A stretch of DNA of 64,000 nt from Datisca glomerata (Eukaryota > Streptophyta > Magnoliopsida > Cucurbitales > Datiscaceae): positions 143,106-207,105 of the forward strand of contig QANY01013389.1 of the NCBI GenBank assembly GCA_003255025.1, in the 5' to 3' direction. The translations under genes and the position numbers were made by a program. Positions 44,950-56,732 of the stretch are shown in pieces. Under the pieces are notes generated by a model, which did no database searches, was not told the origin of the DNA, and saw only the letters and a program-made list of their open reading frames with translations. Position 1 is the first letter of the stretch. Every line of letters starts with the position of its first letter.

Positions 44950-47390
44950 GTTATCTATGATAGAATTTATCGTACAACCTATCAATTTGGAGAGATAGTA
45001 ATTTTAATTGAATCGTTGATCTTCATGGTCATAATTTGGTGAAGAAAAAGAGAAGTGAATGATAAAAATAGAGTTGTTGGTTGAATAGAAAAATAATAAA
45101 GAATATTCTTTAAGTTTCAAAATAGAAAAGAAAAAATATATGAATTCTCATTCATTATCAGTTGAGTATCTATGCTTTAATGAGTATTACTCACACTCAT
45201 TTATTTAATTTAGCATAATTATATGTAATGAAAATTTAACATAGATTATTTAGTAAGTATATTCATACTCATGGCAAACTCGCCCATTGATATCTTTACA
45301 TGCAACGAACATTTTAAGAATTAGTAACTATAAGTTGATTCTTTTACTATACTGACACTATACCATAGAATACCAAAACCCAAAAACACAAAGAGGGATG
45401 TTAATGTTATTGGTTGATCATCAGTAACATTAACATCATATATTGTGGTGAATAAAACTAATTAAATTCTTATGTGAGATCAACATCTTGAGAAAGATTG
45501 ATATGTTTTGAGTGTGACAGCCTGGTCCAACCTGTAAAATAGTCTCACAAATCATCATCATATCATGGTTAACTACTTAATTTTCAACTCTAATACGCAA
45601 ACACATCAAAGGACCAAGACAGACTACCCAAATGGGACGGTGCACCGTATTCCACGTGGCATCTTTAGGTTGCTCGGATTACCATGACGATAATTTGAAT
45701 CTATATATATATATGATCACATATTCAATTACAGAGAGGACAACTTTGTTTGGTCTAAGCTGTTGGTTTAAAATGTAATGGTCCAGAATTACTTAAATTT
45801 TATTTAATATTTTTAGTTTTAAATTTTTGGAATCGCTGTTTCGATGTTCAACGGTTTATTTCAATTGAAAATAACCAACCCAATGGACCTATCACTGTCC
45901 AACCAAAGAAGAAATTTTCAGGACCGTTTCGTGGGATGACCATTTCAAAAGTTGACACGTAATGAGAAATTTATTCTTAAGAAAAATGAAAAATAAAATT
46001 TTTCTAATGTATTGTTAGTAGAAAAATGAGAAATAAAACATTTTCTAAAGAATTGATAGTAGAAGAATGTTTTAATAGATTTCCCTATAATGTATTCAAC
46101 AATGACTTAGATTTTGGGCAGCTAAAAATGAAAGGAACACGCATACGTGATCATACATTCTAGGGTCGTTCATTTCATATATTAACAATTTACATTATGC
46201 TTTTTACCTGAAGAAAGAATTGACCTTTTGTTTTAACTGTTGAAAATAGAAAAAAAATGTATACCAACTGCAACTTTTATTATTCGCAAAAATCATTGAT
46301 AATTAATATTAACAAATACTACATATAAATTGTTGTATTTTCAAATATTTATTAAATTATAAACATTACACTGACTTATATAAACTTTCCAAGAAAAACA
46401 CTGATATATCAAAATATCTTACTGTATAATGGTACGGATTCCTTGCACTGCTTAAAGTTGGGCTAGATTTCTGTTAAAAATACTAAATTTTCATTTAATT
46501 TTTATTTTTTTTATTTTTCTAATAACATATCTGGTCCATTTTGATTCGATTGAACGAACTAGATCTAACTTTTGTCATGATCATAGAAGTAAATATTTCA
46601 TTCAAGAACTGGGTTTTTACGCATAATGTGAAATTAATAACATTATTTTATTTTTATTTTTAAAATAAAATAAATGCACCTATAACATCAAATAATATAA
46701 ACGACAACTAATTATTAATGTTCTTCCACCAAAGGCCTAAGATAAGCCTTTATTCTACTTCATACTTCATAGAACAAACGAAATAACTTTTTAAGCTATT
46801 CTCCCCCAAATGGAGGACTTGTATGAAACGGTGCGTTGCAGCCGTATCGATCAAATTCATGGCTGTGTAAACTGTGTCGACGAGTAATCAAGTGCCTGCT
46901 GGCGTACGATGCCTTCAGCCTGAGATCTACGTCAATAAATAATTTTCCGATGATGGTTATAAAAAAATACATAAGAAATCACACATACACAATCTTTAGA
47001 AGAAAGAGTGGATTGAAAGTTGAGAAGATTTCAATTTTCAAGATATATAATATGAAATTGCATGATTCAAATCCATGCGCGCATATATATACATATATTG
47101 ATCATATATAAATAATATACATAAAATATATAATTAATTATTTTAATATATCATTCTCAATTTTTTTATCTGTTTAAACCATTGTAAATAATTTGTTTTG
47201 TTTAACGAGGGATCAAAATGGGGATATTGATAACACATAATCTATATAAGTACTAAAAAAAGAGAGCTTAAGAATAAGAGAAGATAGGTAATCAAGGGTC
47301 AAAGTTTTGTCTTTTGTTGTATTGAATGTCTCTTCTTCTCTAGTACATTGATATTTATATAGGCTTCCTAAATTTCATTAGTTGATTAAA
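44950..47390. other. Gene-free AT-rich interval
   Basis: It contains a hairpin (45397-45437), a G-box CACGTG at 45653-45658 with a TATATATATATA stretch about 45 bp later but no following gene, and a two-copy repeat of about 50 bp at about 45976-46068 (AGAAAAATGAGAAATAAAA...AGTAGAA). Short frames near 46836 show no domain. Confidence 0.5.
45397..45437. other. Perfect 13-bp inverted repeat with 15-nt loop
   Basis: Arms GATGTTAATGTTA (45397-45409) and TAACATTAACATC (45425-45437) pair without a mismatch. The loop holds TGATCA. Confidence 0.7.
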
Positions 47391-47732
47391 ATAATAATAT
47401 AAAAGAAGACACTTATTATGCTTAGAAATTGTACCCGCCCGTGAAGGTTACTCTGCTGGGTATGGCCTCTTTCTCATTTCTGTCTCACTCAGTCGTCAAT
47501 TAATCACAGTCACTTGGTGATTTTTTGTGCTTTCGAGCCAATCAGTCACAACCACTTGGTGGTCTGTCAATCTGTCTCATCCAAGTAATTCAGCATTACT
47601 CAATCAATCAGTATCGTATGTCTGTCATTTCATATCTCTTTTGTTTGTTTACGCTCTTCTTCTTATCCTTCCTTTTTCGTTATGGCACGGTTTGACACTT
47701 TCCCGTTGGCCGGTCTATTTTCTCTCGTTCTG

Positions 47733-47805
47733 AAGAGGTTTCTCACTTCTACGTTCTTTCCCGTTTAGAAGAGGTTTCTCACTTCGGCGCTCTTTCCCAT
47801 TATGA
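47733..47805. repeat. Two-copy repeat beside pararetrovirus locus A
   Basis: GAAGAGGTTTCTCACTTC, then ...CTCTTTCCC or ...GTTCTTTCCC, occurs twice about 37 bp apart. It lies in C/T-rich DNA just left of the recognisable viral sequence. Confidence 0.55.
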
Positions 47806-47989
47806 TGAGGATTCATGCTTCTGTGCTATTTTGCTCACTTCATGATCTGTTTGTGCCATTTCTATTTTCTCATCTAGCCCCCAACTTTGCCATGTTCACA
47901 GTCCATGCGTCCTTTCAGGATTGATTCTTTTTGTACACGTGTCTTGTGTGATTTTTCCTGTTCAACCACATAGTATTTTTAAAGTTTCC

Positions 47990-48432
47990 AAATAAACAAG
48001 CCCATGGGATAAGCTAGTTTCAATAGCTCCCATGAGAGATGTTTTCCAGTTGAGGCACCGTCCATCCTCGGAGGGTAAACTGAATACTGGTATTTTGACC
48101 AAGTAAGGTCAAAGGTTTAAATGTAATTTGTACAAGTCCTATATGCACATACTTGTATTTTTGCATGAAAAGGATACAGATCATGAACATGCAATAGGTA
48201 AACAATATCATCATTTATTATGCAATGGTATAACATGCTCAAATGTTTTAATGATTTTTCTACTAGTAAAATCAAATGTTCTGATTTTATATATGGTTTC
48301 TGGTTTAACCATATGGATTTTCTATTTATCTAAGGCTTCTTTAACATCCTGGTAATCTATTAATTCTATTGCTTCAGAAGTTGGAGCTACTGTATTTGCT
48401 ACTGATGACAAAGAAGAAGCAATTTCACTCAT
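47990..48432 (-). pseudogene. Movement-protein-like N-terminal fragment (pararetrovirus)
   Basis: A start codon at 48432-48430 opens a frame that follows the primer site by about 70 bp, as the first ORF of caulimovirids does. Frameshifts and stops follow. The part from about 48290 leftward is repeated at 51310-51070. The assignment to the movement-protein region is by position and by similarity of the repeated portion to the 51144-50932 frame. Confidence 0.5.
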
Positions 48433-48501
48433 ATTTTCTTTTGATCATGCATAAATATTTTTAATGAAAATATTATCATAATATAACCAAGACTATTCAT
48501 C

Positions 48502-48513
48502 GCTCCGATACCA
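48502..48513 (-). other. Pararetroviral primer-binding site, locus A
   Basis: The minus strand reads TGGTATCGGAGC, one base from the TGGTATCAGAGC complement of plant initiator tRNA-Met. Confidence 0.7.
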
Positions 48514-48654
48514 ACTGAGGTGCGCCATCCACTACACTCGAATACATGGTCAATAACCAGATACATACTGATTAACGTTCACGACTTAGGCAAATACATA
48601 ACACATATTTAGGCAGACTGTCAACGTTTTACAGGACTAAACGGTCCTAACTCA

Positions 48655-49600
48655 CTTATTAGCATAGTGCCCTTTCGCACCACACTTAAAGCACTTCACT
48701 TCTTATTTGTTTTTCGTAGGAAAAACTTTCTTTTTTCTGAATTTCTTTCGGGGAATTTCCGGATCGTATTTAGGATTCTTCGGAGCTTTTCTGGAATGAA
48801 ACCTTTTGTATTTCTTAGATCTAGGGTTCCTGGAAGTTGAAGGATACTAGATTTCGGTGTTATAAGCGAACTGATCATAAAATTTACCTAATTCCTGATG
48901 GTTTGATAAATATGTTTCTTCATTTGTTGCTGAAGTTTAAGATCATTGCAAAGGGATAAACCTTCTTCTTTTAAGACTGCAATGAGAGATTCATAGGTAT
49001 GCTGGTTATAAGGAATATCAATTTAGTTGTGTTTATCCCGAAGTTTCTTTCAAACTTTTTCAGCAAAAAGATTTGAAAGGCCATCAATGAATTTGGCTTT
49101 CGAATGGTCACGGTTGGCATCAGTTCATTGCATGACCTTCATTAGGAACACATCCTTGTATCATCTAAAATGGGTTAGAGAAGGGCAACAAAGGTTCTGT
49201 AGAAGCTCTCTGTGCCGGTTTGTATTAATAATTCCTAGTCCTATAAAATGGTGGATAATGGCTTGGGCAAGTGTATAGCAAGCATCTTCGGTTTGGGTTT
49301 CAGTATGATTAAAAGGATTGATTTTAATTTTGGAGGCATTAAGGATTTCATCCCGCTGCTTTTAAGTGAGACAATTATCTCACCATCCTCTTAGCATACC
49401 GGTAAAGCCATTGATAAGAAATATGGCTATCTGATGGTCATAATTATCATTTTATTTGCATACTAAAGCATGCATAATCATATGATGTATGGTTTTGAAT
49501 ACCTAGTATTCAGATTTACCATCTATGTTCCATTCATAGATAGTTCTACTGTGGTAGAATTTCTGAGTATGAAGGTAGTTTTCTTCATACAAAATATCCT
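48655..49600 (-). pseudogene. Pararetroviral coat-protein-like fragment, locus A
   Basis: Broken minus-strand frames carry KFIDGLSNLFAEKV-type and EEGLSLCNDLKLQQQMKK-type segments, then a basic linker, and end in a zinc knuckle start (CFKCGAKGHYA). That order (capsid core, basic region, CCHC) is the caulimovirid coat protein. The same core occurs in locus B. Several stops and frameshifts. Confidence 0.65.
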
Positions 49601-50111
49601 GAGGGGTAGGTCGATGATAGTAGTACTTATCAGATCTAAGTAAAGTCATACGTTGAGTAGACTTAGGGTAAGTAAGGTTATTGAGATTATCATTGAAGCT
49701 TTTCTAGAGGTCAAGAACTTGAGAAATAATATATTCTTCTCTTTCATCCTCGGTAACTGGTACAGATGAATCACCATGGTTCATCATATTAACTTGTTTA
49801 GGAGATTTAGATCCTGAAAATCCTGGCTCACTTATTTTTAAATTTTTTATTTTTTTTATGAGAGTCGCCATAAAGTCTTCCTCTTTCTTTGTAGATTTTA
49901 ACTTAAAATTATGAATTTCAAGAGGATACTTGATGTTGACTGGTTGAAGATTAAGAGGTTTAGGTGTCTCAGGACCTTTATGTTGTTGGTCGTCAATTTT
50001 ATCCTATATATTGTCTACATGTTCCTCTATACCGGTAAGTTGGTTACCTACAATTTGGAGAAAATGTTGGTATAATTATTCTGTTTGGTTAATGTACTAT
50101 GTCTTTGACCT

Positions 50112-50507
50112 TTAAGGTTTCCTGATTGGGTTGTTCTCAGCATAAAGAGAGATTACTAACGGTTTAGCGCTCTCATTGGTAGGAGCTAACTCTAATGATA
50201 ACGGTGGAGGATGGACAGTTTGGTAAGATTTTCCTGCTATCGTAATCCAATTCTTCCGTATACCTGTGAGGACATTAATTTGATCATTATTAAGAAAAGG
50301 TTCTTTCTTAGTAACCTCACAGTACCAATCGGGGAAGGATCTAAGGATCTGGTTACTCAAAAAATGGTAATAATACTGGTTTTTGAGGGGTTTTAACTGT
50401 TGAGGAGTATGGGATTGAAAATACCATAATCGAAATTTCTGATATTTATCTTGTATAAAATCCTGGTTTAGGTGCTTACCCAATTCACTATTAGGTGTAA
50501 AATCCAT
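50112..50507 (-). pseudogene. Pararetroviral polyprotein segment, unassigned (131 codons)
   Basis: The frame is rich in Tyr, Phe and Trp (FLSNQILRSFPDWYCEV) and ends in a Pro-rich stretch. It lies between the movement-protein-like and coat-protein-like parts, where such elements encode a region of unclear function. I recognise the context, not a catalytic domain. Confidence 0.4.
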
Positions 50508-50931
50508 TAAATGTCGAATTTCATATCACTTACGGTTGGGCTATCAGGCCTTCTGATGTTGGGTTTATCTTCATAGACAGCATGAGGTATTTGGTTTTAT
50601 GATATATGGATACATTTGATATGGGCTTCTAGTATCTCAGAATTAATGGATTCTACAGAAGAAGGTCTGGAAGATCTATGTTATAGGGAAGGTTACTCCT
50701 ATAACTAGTACTGGAAAGGCTTCTAGTAAGAGGTTTCTGAAAGTGAAGATAAATATTACCTCCATAAGTCTGGACCACATCTTCAATCGATTGTCTAATG
50801 ATTGGTCTGTGGGAATAACATTAGGAATTTGTCATTTGTCTGGAAAAGTAATTTCCTCCCAAGGTATCATCCTAGAGATGACTACTTGACTGCTAAAGAG
50901 ATTAGTGTCGATGAGGACAGTATGTCCCTGT

Positions 50932-51144
50932 TCATTCTGTTTTCTGGTATAGGGGGTTCAAAGTAAAGAGAACCTTTAGATGGATTCTGAAAAGTATCGC
51001 AAAAGGAGGAGATCCTAGAAGATACTCATAACCATGCGAAATAACTCTAAGCTCTAAGTTAAATATTAAAATAAACAGGTCCTTGGGATAAGCTAGTTTC
51101 AATAGCTCCCATGAGAGATGCTTTCCAGTTGAGACGCCGTCCAT
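50932..51144 (-). pseudogene. Pararetroviral movement-protein-like fragment
   Basis: The 70-codon frame opens DGVSTGKHLSWELLKLAYPK and continues in hydrophobic sequence, consistent with the 30K-type movement protein of caulimovirids. It is truncated at both ends by frame breaks. Confidence 0.45.
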
Positions 51145-51306
51145 CTCGGAGGGTACACTGAATACTGGTATTTTGATAAAGTAAGGTCAAAGGTTTAAAT
51201 GTAATTGTACAAGTCATATATGCACATACTTGTATTTTTGCATGAAAAGATACATATCATGAACATGCAATAGGTATATTATATCATCATTGTTATGCAA
51301 TGATAT

Positions 51307-51308
<2 letters not shown>

Positions 51309-51355
<47 letters not shown>
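51309..51355. repeat. (AT)n microsatellite
   Basis: About 46 bp of pure AT dinucleotide repeat at the right edge of locus A, followed by a short CA repeat (ACACACAC-like). Confidence 0.95.
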
Positions 51356-51359
<4 letters not shown>

Positions 51360-51362
<3 letters not shown>

Positions 51363-53260
51363 CACGAGTGAGGTTAACTCCGTAATTTAAACACCTACAT
51401 ACATTCTTCTAGCTGAAAATGAGGTCAAATCACCACATTGCCTCCATGATAATGTAACTTGGGCAAAAAAAATTCTTCCAAGATTTCATAATGTACTTTT
51501 AAAATATTATAATTATATTTGTTGGTGAAATGAGATGAAGAGAGATGATGTTAGGTATCTTCTCAATGCTCACAACATTTGAAGCCCCAAGCTAATTAAT
51601 AAGAAGATCAGAAAAGATGGTAGTCCTTTTTACTCCTTTTGAAGCATGACTGAATTCGGGGAGAAAGCTAAAAAGCACAAGTGTATGAAATGGGTGTTGA
51701 ATACATGCTGAATATCTTTTTTCCCCTTTCATTACAAATTGAGTGCCATTAAAGCCCTATAGTTGATTAGGTCATTCTTAGCTCGTAGAACGATGGATAT
51801 CTCGTTGTTTTAATGTCCTGTTGAGGTATGGATTTAAGCAAACCTACCGCTATCAGCTCGATCCTAGTAGTAGGTAGATATGGCAAGCTGGCCTTCTCGA
51901 CTCATATGATTGGGTGAGACTCATTAAATGTGCATTCCTGATAAGTACAATTAGAGTGGCACCTTGGGCAATGAGTGGATGCCACGGGGGAAAAAGCTCA
52001 TGCCCTCTCCTTTGAACAACAAAACATATGTTCTCTCTAATTAGGATCTCTTCAACCTGATCTTGCATACTTGGCGTTTTCATCAAGATTGAGGGTGTAT
52101 TCGATACTCATTCTTTTTTAATACTGAACGCAACATGAGTAATATTTATCTATTCAATCATGTGGATCTCATCGATTATTAGTTCGATATTGAAGCGAGA
52201 CATGCTTTTAAACTCCCAGAATGTCGTGTATCAATAATACAACAATAATATCTGTCAATTACTTTCATCTCTATACATTTTCCTTTTTCTTTATTTTGTT
52301 CCATTAAATATGCAAAATGCAAAGCTAAAGTTTGGTATATGAGTTGGAAGCTTGGAAACACTAATTAGTTGCATTGTCACAGCTACGGCTGCGTTTCATC
52401 TTAGCCAATGAGATGTTAGAATGTGGGGTCCAATCTCTTGTTTTGACGGCAAAGTGTGGGGTCTGAGGAGTCAATTGTGTCAGAAGTGGGTCCCATACAA
52501 GCAAAGCACGAGATCATCCGCCCATTGGATGACTAGACTGCTTCTAAATTGGTCGAAACACCATCATCAATTTTTTTTAATATTTTCAATTTTTGTTTGT
52601 AATATATTTATAATACATTCAAAACTAATTTTAGCCCCTAAATGACGTCAAAAACCAAATTGAAATTGTCAAAAACAACTAATTCAAATACAGACTTGCT
52701 TTTAAAAAATTAGAAAATAAGTAATGGGCTTCAAGTCGCTCTAAATTTAAATCTTATCACCTATTTTCCCAAAAAGAAAATCCAACATTGCTTTCGGTTG
52801 ACAATTAAAAACAATCTTCAACAATTATGATTACTAAATACGAATAACTTATAATAAAAACAAAGGCCTTGTCAGCCTTTTGTAGTTATATATCATTCAT
52901 CATCCACAAAAATCTTATTTTAAGAAAAACATAAATAATTAGAGTAATTATTTAAGTTTGAGTTATATGTATCGTTTTGGTTTAGATAAAAGAAAGAGTT
53001 GGTTCCCCGATTATTTGGCCTTCATCAACCCAAAGATAAAAAAGAAAACCCTAATACAAAATTGTTGAAAAGCCTCAACTTTAAGCTTTCTTTATTAAAC
53101 AATGTCAGCAAACATGCCTAACCTCTCATGAATCAATGAAATGGGATATATTAAAAATCAAATCCCAAGATTCTTTTCTCTCTCTTTTTTGGGTGCCCCC
53201 ACACTAACTCTCTCCTGTTTCGTTTTTCCACGTCAACTTGATGCATACATACATATAGTT
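51360..53260. other. Intergenic interval upstream of the acidic-protein gene
   Basis: No gene recognised. A minus-strand frame at 52086-51853 (77 codons) has no known domain. Three GTGGGG(T)CC-like words occur at 52420-52495, the best being GTGGGTCCC at 52486-52494, which resembles a TCP transcription factor site. They are about 0.9 kb upstream of the next gene. Confidence 0.45.
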
Positions 53261-53272
53261 GACATACACCTC

Positions 53273-53279
53273 TATATAA
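53273..53279 (+). promoter_or_regulatory. TATA box of the acidic-protein gene
   Basis: TATATAA sits 116 bp before the ATG at 53395. A C/T-rich leader (TCTCTCTTCTCC...) follows, as in many strongly expressed plant genes. Confidence 0.65.
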
Positions 53280-53394
53280 GCCACCCTCCTTGATCATTTC
53301 TTTCCATCTCTCTTCTCCTTATTTAGCTTCAATCTCACATAGCCTCTTGTTCCTCTCTCTCTTCTTTTTTGTTGTTCAACTAGTAACGTTAAAC

Positions 53395-54394
53395 ATGGCC
53401 ACAGTTGAGGTAAAACAGCATGCAGCTTCAAAAAAATTCTAAACTTTAGTTAATTTTATACGCATTACATTAGTAATCTTCAATTTTCATGTATGTATGA
53501 TACTGTGAATATACCAACATGATAAAGTGAAAGTTACAAAAGGAGTCGAGATAGTATTTTCTTTCTTCTCAATATGTTACAGTTTGCTTCAAATGAGATC
53601 AGACTCAATAATGTGTGGTCGATGGTAATTCTTATGGTTTGTTTTTATCTACAATATCGATGTATCAATTAATGAAATTTATATCACTTGTGTATGTAAA
53701 ATGTTTCGGTCTTTTTTTAAATTAAGCTACTTGACGAGCTTTCAAAACATGTAAAATACACCTCAAGTTTTTCACAATTATTTAAATTGGAAATGTTTTA
53801 AAATTATGTAAAAAAAATCATAATATACAATTGCTTTAGTAAACCAAAGAAAACTTGATTAGCTTAAAACTTGATGTAATTAAGCTGGTATGGTTTTTGT
53901 AGGTTGTATCAGCGACGACAGCACTGCCAGAGGAAACAACTGAGAAAACAATTAAGGTTGAAGAGACAATAACACAAGAAGAGGTTGTGACATCACCGTC
54001 GGAGGCGCCGCCAGCAGAGCAACCTGAAGACTCGGAGGAACAAAAGCAGGAGGAAGAGGCTGCTCCTGTTGCAACTCCTGAGGAAACTGCTGCCCCTGAA
54101 TCAACTGAATCCCCTGTTGAGACAAAAGAGGAGGTTGTAGAAGAGGAAAAGGTTGTGACAGAGGAGACAACAGTAGAGAAGACTGAAGAGGAATCTTCTG
54201 AGGTAGTTCAAGAGCCTGTTCTTAATGAGACAAAACAGAACACCGAGCCGGAAGAACTTCCGGCACCAGCATCCACAGAGGAAGCAAAGCAAGAAACAGA
54301 GCCAACAGCCGAGCCTGAGGCTCCAAAAGAGGAGGCTGAGAAGGAGGAAGAGAAGAAAGGTGACACAGAAACTCCAGTTGAGAAGACTGAGTAA
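53395..54394 (+). CDS. Acidic Glu/Thr/Pro-rich protein, two exons, 168 aa
   Basis: Exon 1 (53395-53409) encodes only five residues (MATVE). The intron 53410-53902 has a GT donor and a TTTTTGTAG acceptor. Exon 2 (53903-54394) continues in phase and ends TAA. The product starts MATVEVVSATTALPEETTEK and is then almost entirely Glu, Thr, Pro, Val, Ala and Lys, in loose EETxxEK/PEE repeats. It has no membrane segment, signal peptide or folded domain that I can see, so it is probably extended, disordered and highly negatively charged. The clear TATA box, the spliced short first exon, and AATAAA-like sequences downstream (AATAAAG at 54393-54399, AATAAAAG near 54558) support a real gene. Small acidic proteins with a MATVEV start are known to me in other dicots only as uncharacterised or titin-like/neurofilament-like names. 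The function is unknown. Confidence 0.8.
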
Positions 54395-54419
54395 TAAAGC
54401 CTTTTTTTCAAGTGTTTGG

Positions 54420-55560
54420 TAATGGGTTATATTGGGCCTACTTTGGATCTCACCAATGCTAGCATGCCACGTATTTCCAAACTTTGCTCATATGATCTTG
54501 TGCTTGTTTGTTTTGATTTAATATGGGGTTATGCAATCAATGCTCTTTTAAAGTTAATAAAAGATATGGTTTTGTGCTTTGTTAATAAGTTTTTCAGTTT
54601 TTCCATATATCTTCTTTGCTAAATAACAGTGGATGTTAAAGTAAGAGAGTTTAAGCATTTCGATTTCTTATTGTGAAATTGCACACTTGAATTTGTCTTT
54701 CATAAAACATGGCTTGCCACATCTATAGCGTGGTAACTTTAAAATGATAAACTTAATTTCTTTTTAAATAGAGAAAAAACATGTACCATGTTTGAAAATT
54801 TTGATATGCTTTTGATGTTATCTTTAACGGAGAATTTAGTATCAGATCAATATCAGTATCAGATATTGATTCACTCTTGAATAATTTCATTTGAGATCTA
54901 TAAAAACTCGTTAAATAGTTTGGGTATTACCTAGACTTAAAATATAAGACATGTCAATTATGGAAGAGTCAAGAATGACCCATGATCTAAACTCATTGCA
55001 TATTGTAGGAATATTCTCTTTCAGTCCCATCACGACTCTGTCTAACTTTAGGTGTTTGGTTTCTCATAAGAATTCATTCTCTAACTCTTTAGGCTTACTC
55101 TGTCTAAATACTCTCAATGAATTAAGAGTCGAAATCTAACTGGCTAGCAAATTGGTGTTAAATTAATACTCTTTCTATATTTTGTCTTTGTCCTTAAATT
55201 TATTTTCATATCATAAATAATGTGTGACATCATTTACTACAAATTTCTTACATCATATAAAACGCTTGTAAGATGATTTAATGATGTATCAACTTCAGCA
55301 TAGAAAAATGACCCGTCTACAGAAAGTTATATCTTTTCTCACATCAAATGGTCATAATATCAACTTATCTTCAATAATACAAATCATTATGTTGGTATAA
55401 GCTATAATGAAAAGAATTGAAAAATATGAAGAAAGTATTAACAAATCAAGGACCCAATTTGAACGATTGGGCTGGTTGACTGGTCTGATCTGGGTCTGGC
55501 ATCTTCAATGAGTTAATGCAGACCAGTGACTATAGATAGAGAAGATTTTTCTTATAGAGC
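54420..55560. other. Intergenic interval
   Basis: It includes the likely 3' untranslated region of the acidic-protein gene up to about 54570-54620, then AT-rich sequence without a recognised feature. Confidence 0.55.
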
Positions 55561-55608
55561 TGAAACCTATAACTGCTCCAACGGCTTCTTTTCTCCTACA
55601 CAGCAAAA

Positions 55609-56732
55609 ATGGAAACTCTGTTCACGAATTCAACAGTGCCAAGAGGCAGAGATGATGTATATGTAGCCGCAGTGCCTCTAAGAGCCACAAAAGGGCCTCC
55701 TCAATTGCTTATGTCTATTGCTTACTCTTTCAGCTTCTGGGATTTGCAGCATTTCATGGTTATCATCTCCCCTTCCTCTCCACCTGCTGATTCTCAGGTT
55801 TGTCTTCCCTGTAAGCCTCTTATGATTTTCACGTATACGCTATTCAATGGGTCATCGTCTCTATTACACTGTATTGAAATTATATGATACGATCGTTGTG
55901 TTCTTCGCAGATTGAGCAATGTAATTAACTTTTCTTTTCTGGGGTTTATTAGCTGGATTGTTTTTGTTCATTACTATCAATTTTCAAGAGTGTACTTGAA
56001 TCATGCTCAGTAGTTTCGAACGAATGAAAAGTTGAAATTTTAATCGAATCGCTTTTATCGCAGGCCTTGGTATTTGATTTTCAGCCTAGAGACCCCGAAG
56101 ATATAAGCACGGCACTTACTGCTCTCTCTGGTAGAGCAATCCCTGGTAAACTAAGTTGGTGTTGATTAATGAATTTGAAGTTCACATATCAGATTTCTAC
56201 TTTATATTATGCATTTGAGCCAATTTCCAAAATAATTATAAGCCGGCAGCATATTTCACTTCCGGACATAAAAATCATCTTTGTTCTAAACTGAGATATT
56301 TCAAAACTCTTGGTTTAGGAATTGTTCTTGAGAGGAAGTTGAGAAAACGTCCGAGAAGCAAATGCTGGTATGTCGGATCTTCTGAACAGAACGCGGTCGA
56401 CGTAGCGTATGAATTTAACAGAAGTTGGGATACTAATTTGAGGGTTGGTCATCATGATTGCAGAGATTATACAAATGGTAACCGAAGTGTTTTCCATTTT
56501 GTCAAGTCTATCATAATCTGTTGAAGTTTCTGTATTCTCTGATCCATCAAATTCTCTGAAATTTCTGTTTCTTCAAGAACATGTTTTCACTTGAAATTTG
56601 TTGTTTAAGTTGCCTCCTCTTAATCATTCACTTCTGTCTTCAGAGGCTAATTTTCGATCTCATTTTAAAGGTTTAGTTGAAGATCTGACAGGTGAGAAAA
56701 ATGTGTTGAAGCGCTTAAGTAGAAGTTTCTAA
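55609..56732 (+). CDS. Uncharacterised plant protein, four exons, 163 aa, possible permuted papain-like fold
   Basis: Exons: 55609-55797, 56064-56145, 56319-56477 and 56671-56732, all with GT-AG borders and matching phases, ending in TAA. The protein starts METLFTNSTVPRGRDDVYVA and contains LQHFMVIISPS, ALVFDFQPRDPEDI, KCWYVGSSEQNAVDVAYEFN, then HHDCRDYTNGLVEDLTGEKN near the C terminus. I do not know a name. It resembles small plant proteins conserved as single genes. A His at the start of one beta-like strand, a following strand ending in an acidic residue, and a late Cys in DCRDYTNGL followed by a helix is the order of the circularly permuted papain-like (LRAT/PPPDE/NlpC-P60-type) fold. I infer a thiol hydrolase or acyl-transfer fold, without proof. 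A GT at 56738 and an AG at 57167-57168 could splice a 3' untranslated exon up to about 57420. Confidence 0.8.

Larger units (their letters stand above)
47990..51330 (-). mobile_element. Endogenous pararetrovirus (Caulimoviridae-like), locus A
   Basis: On the minus strand, from right to left, lie a movement-protein-like part (51320-50930), unassigned polyprotein pieces, coat-protein-like sequence ending in a CCHC knuckle (about 48,670), an intergenic part with an iMet-type primer site (48502-48513), and a second start of the movement-protein region (48432 to about 47990). Plus-strand bases 48005-48290 and 51070-51310 are near copies of one another. Protease, reverse transcriptase and RNase H are absent. 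All frames are broken, so this is an old, inactive copy. Confidence 0.75.

Noticed and set aside
45653..45720. Promoter with G-box (CACGTG) and TATA-like run
   Set aside because: No open frame, exon or leader follows within 1.5 kb, and AT runs are common here.
51853..52086. 77-codon minus-strand frame as a small gene
   Set aside because: No recognisable domain, promoter or splice structure. It is comparable with chance frames nearby.
53952..54411. Antisense frames opposite the acidic-protein exon
   Set aside because: Shadows of the GAA/GAG-rich coding strand, which gives Leu/Phe/Ser-rich antisense frames.
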